From NCBI RefSeq assembly GCF_019039035.1, contig NZ_JAHNZT010000003.1:372001-436000 (forward strand): a stretch of DNA of 64,000 bases. Reading direction: 5' to 3'. Position 1 is the stretch's first letter. The number at the start of each line of letters is the position of its first letter. The position numbers and the translations under genes were made by a program. Below, piece by piece: positions 62,421 through 64,000 of this stretch. The notes under the pieces were generated by a model. It was not told the DNA's origin. It worked only from the letters and a program-made list of their open reading frames with translations, and did no database searches. The stretch comes from Citreicoccus inhibens. Lineage in GTDB: Bacteria > Myxococcota > Myxococcia > Myxococcales > Myxococcaceae.

Positions 62421-63635
62421 ATGAATACAGACGTCCTGGTGATTGGCGCCGGGCCCGCGGGCAGTGTCGCGGGTTCCCTGCTGGCTCAAAAAGGGCATCG
62501 CGTGACCTGCCTGGAGGCCGGGACGTTCCCCCGCTTCCAGATTGGCGAGTCGCTGCTGCCTCGCTGCAATGACCTCCTGGAGGAAGCGGGCCTGCTGAAG
62601 GCCGTGGTGGCGCGAGGCTATCAGCCCAAGAACGCGGCCTTGTTCCTCCAGGGAGATGCCCGCGAGCGCTTCTGCTTCGCGGAGGTCTTCCCGGGCCAGC
62701 GCACGCAGACGTTCCAGGTGCCGCGCTTCGACTTCGACCAGACGCTCGCCACGGCGGCGCGAGGGTACGGCGTGGACCTGCGCTTCAATCAGCGCGTGGA
62801 CGCGGTCGAGTTCCAGCCGGGCGGCGGCGCGGTCATCCGCTCCACGGACCTGGAGAGCAACGCGACCGAGCAAATCCAGGCCCGCTTCGTCATCGACTGC
62901 AGCGGCTACGGCCGCGTGCTGCCCAAGCTGTTGAATCTGGAGAAGCCGTCGTCGCTGGCGCCGCGCATCGCGCTCTTCACGTGGGTGGAGGGAGACCGCC
63001 GCCCCGAGGGCGCCGAGGAGGGCGACATCTGGGTGTGCCTGCATCCACGGGGCGCGTGGATCTGGATCATCCCGTTCTCCAACGGCCGCACCTCGGTGGG
63101 CGTGGTGATGGAGCGCGCGCTGTACGACAGCGTGTCGGGTTGTGACCGCGACCGGCTGATGAGCCTGCTGCGCGAGGACCCCAACGCGCGCGCGCGCCTG
63201 GCGAACGCGGTGCCGGTGCTGAAGACGATGAAGCTGGAGGCGTGGTCCTCGGCCGTCGAGTCGCTGCACGGCCCGGGCTGGGCGCTCACGGGCAACGCGG
63301 CGGAGTTCCTCGACCCCGTGTTCTCCTCGGGAGTCACCGTGGCGCTGGAGTCCGCCAGCCGGGCCGCGGCGCTCGTGCATCGCACGCTCCAGGGCGAGAC
63401 GGTGGATTGGAACACCGAGTACGGCGCCGTCGTGGAGAAGGCCGTGGGCGTCTTCCGGGTCTTCGTGCGCACCTGGTACACCGGCGAGCTGCCGCGGGTC
63501 CTGCTGCATCCCAACAAGACGCAGGCCATCAAGCGCGCCATCACGGCCATTCTCGGCGGCTACGTGTTGGATCCGGAGAACCCCTTCGTGCGCAACCCCG
63601 AGGGCACGCTCTCCGCCCTCCTCAAGCTGTCGTAG
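62421..63635 (+). CDS. FAD-dependent oxidoreductase of the flavin-halogenase type
   Basis: A 404-residue flavoprotein. The FAD site is VLVIGAGPAGSVAGSLLAQKG and the halogenase family motif is FPRFQIGESLLPRCN; the second marker WxWxIP is present as WIWIIP (213-218). K70 in YQPKNAALF may correspond to the lysine that carries the active chloramine/bromamine in flavin halogenases. It is shorter than tryptophan halogenases and closer in length to phenol/pyrrole halogenases, so the substrate may be the aryl head group of a polyene bound to a carrier. Reductase-type activity is an alternative. Confidence 0.85.
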   Translation: MNTDVLVIGAGPAGSVAGSLLAQKGHRVTCLEAGTFPRFQIGESLLPRCNDLLEEAGLLKAVVARGYQPKNAALFLQGDARERFCFAEVFPGQRTQTFQVPRFDFDQTLATAARGYGVDLRFNQRVDAVEFQPGGGAVIRSTDLESNATEQIQARFVIDCSGYGRVLPKLLNLEKPSSLAPRIALFTWVEGDRRPEGAEEGDIWVCLHPRGAWIWIIPFSNGRTSVGVVMERALYDSVSGCDRDRLMSLLREDPNARARLANAVPVLKTMKLEAWSSAVESLHGPGWALTGNAAEFLDPVFSSGVTVALESASRAAALVHRTLQGETVDWNTEYGAVVEKAVGVFRVFVRTWYTGELPRVLLHPNKTQAIKRAITAILGGYVLDPENPFVRNPEGTLSALLKLS

Positions 63636-63671
63636 CCAGGAACGCAGCCAGCCGGCGAGGACGCTCGGTCC

Positions 63672-64000
63672 TCAGCCGGCCAGCAACTCGCGCAAGGTGA
63701 CCGTGCCGAGCCCGCGCGCGCGCAGCTCCGTGAGCAGCAGCGGGAGGCTCTCCACCGTCTGCTCGCGCAACGCGGAGCGCGCGTGAGGGCTCCCGTCGTG
63801 GAGCGTGAGGATGTGGCCCGCGCGTGTTCTCGCGGCGAGCGCTCGGGCTCGGCGCGCCGTGAAGGCCCACGCGCCATCCCGCGCGGCGTGCGTCCACGTC
63901 ACCACCGTCAATCCGGCCTGACGCGCGGCCTGGTGCACGGCGGGGTTCCGGACGCCCACGGCGGGCCGGTAGTACCGCGGGCGCTCCCCCGTGACGCTGA
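63672..64000 (-). CDS. polysaccharide deacetylase, 3' part (truncated by window edge)
   Basis: The frame is open to the right edge of the window. The visible 108 residues include RPRYYRPAVGVRNPAVHQAA, the motif 3 region of carbohydrate esterase family 4, and GHILTLHDGSPH, which carries the late catalytic histidine. The catalytic Asp and metal histidines lie outside. Deacetylases of this kind also occur at the edge of aryl-polyene-type clusters, so it may belong with the genes to its left. Confidence 0.85.
   Translation of the reverse strand, partial: SVTGERPRYYRPAVGVRNPAVHQAARQAGLTVVTWTHAARDGAWAFTARRARALAARTRAGHILTLHDGSPHARSALREQTVESLPLLLTELRARGLGTVTLRELLAG

Overview
The window is very GC-rich DNA with dense, closely packed genes. 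It carries three Ser/Thr protein kinases, a sigma-54 activator fragment, a complete chemotaxis-type operon, a LytTR two-component pair, lipoproteins with ELWxxDGT repeats and many 4-base stop/start overlaps. This combination points to a myxobacterium (Myxococcales, probably Cystobacterineae). I see no rRNA, tRNA, CRISPR array, insertion sequence or prophage, so it looks like ordinary chromosome rich in accessory and secondary-metabolism genes.

Layout. 1-9292: the 3' end of a sigma-54 activator converges on a leftward run of OPT transporter, giant kinase/AAA/TPR protein, lipoprotein and short kinase. 9320-12889: a tandem duplication of a secreted 496-residue protein, copied together with its leader and downstream hairpin. 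13124-21470: a rightward operon-like run of holo-ACP synthase, atypical acyl carrier protein, acyl-CoA dehydrogenase-like protein, stand-alone amino acid:[carrier protein] ligase (a truncated class II aminoacyl-tRNA synthetase homologue), DUF1839 protein, family 2 glycoside hydrolase and a double alpha/beta-hydrolase. 21451-33693: a lipase-like hydrolase, a membrane-spanning kinase, a 36-residue membrane peptide not previously listed as an open frame, two nucleotidyltransferases, a VOC protein, a LysR/NmrA divergent pair, a polysaccharide deacetylase, a paraoxonase-like protein, a glycosyltransferase and a nitroreductase.

34095-40746: a cheA-mcp-cheW-cheR-cheB-cheY operon. 40840-55994: an ECF42 sigma factor, an ELWxxDGT lipoprotein, DoxX and RNase H, a LysR regulator, an EamA exporter with a histidine-rich tail, a LytS/LytTR two-component system facing two paralogous CsgG/TolB-like proteins, a small membrane operon, a lipoate ligase, a DUF1059 protein, a dicarboxylate symporter and a DJ-1 protein. 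56208-63635: part of what looks like an aryl-polyene/flexirubin-type pigment cluster, with an AMP-ligase, a tyrosine-ammonia-lyase-like enzyme, a GT2-acyltransferase fusion, a DUF2062-methyltransferase fusion and a flavin halogenase-like enzyme. A polysaccharide deacetylase runs off the right edge.

The most interesting unit is 13124-21470. Enzymes that would prime a carrier protein, load it with an amino acid from a ribosomal-type synthetase fold, oxidise or otherwise modify it, and release or transfer it are encoded together. The final product of such clusters is, as far as I know, not established. Enzyme roles below follow from motifs readable in the sequence; pathway statements are inference.
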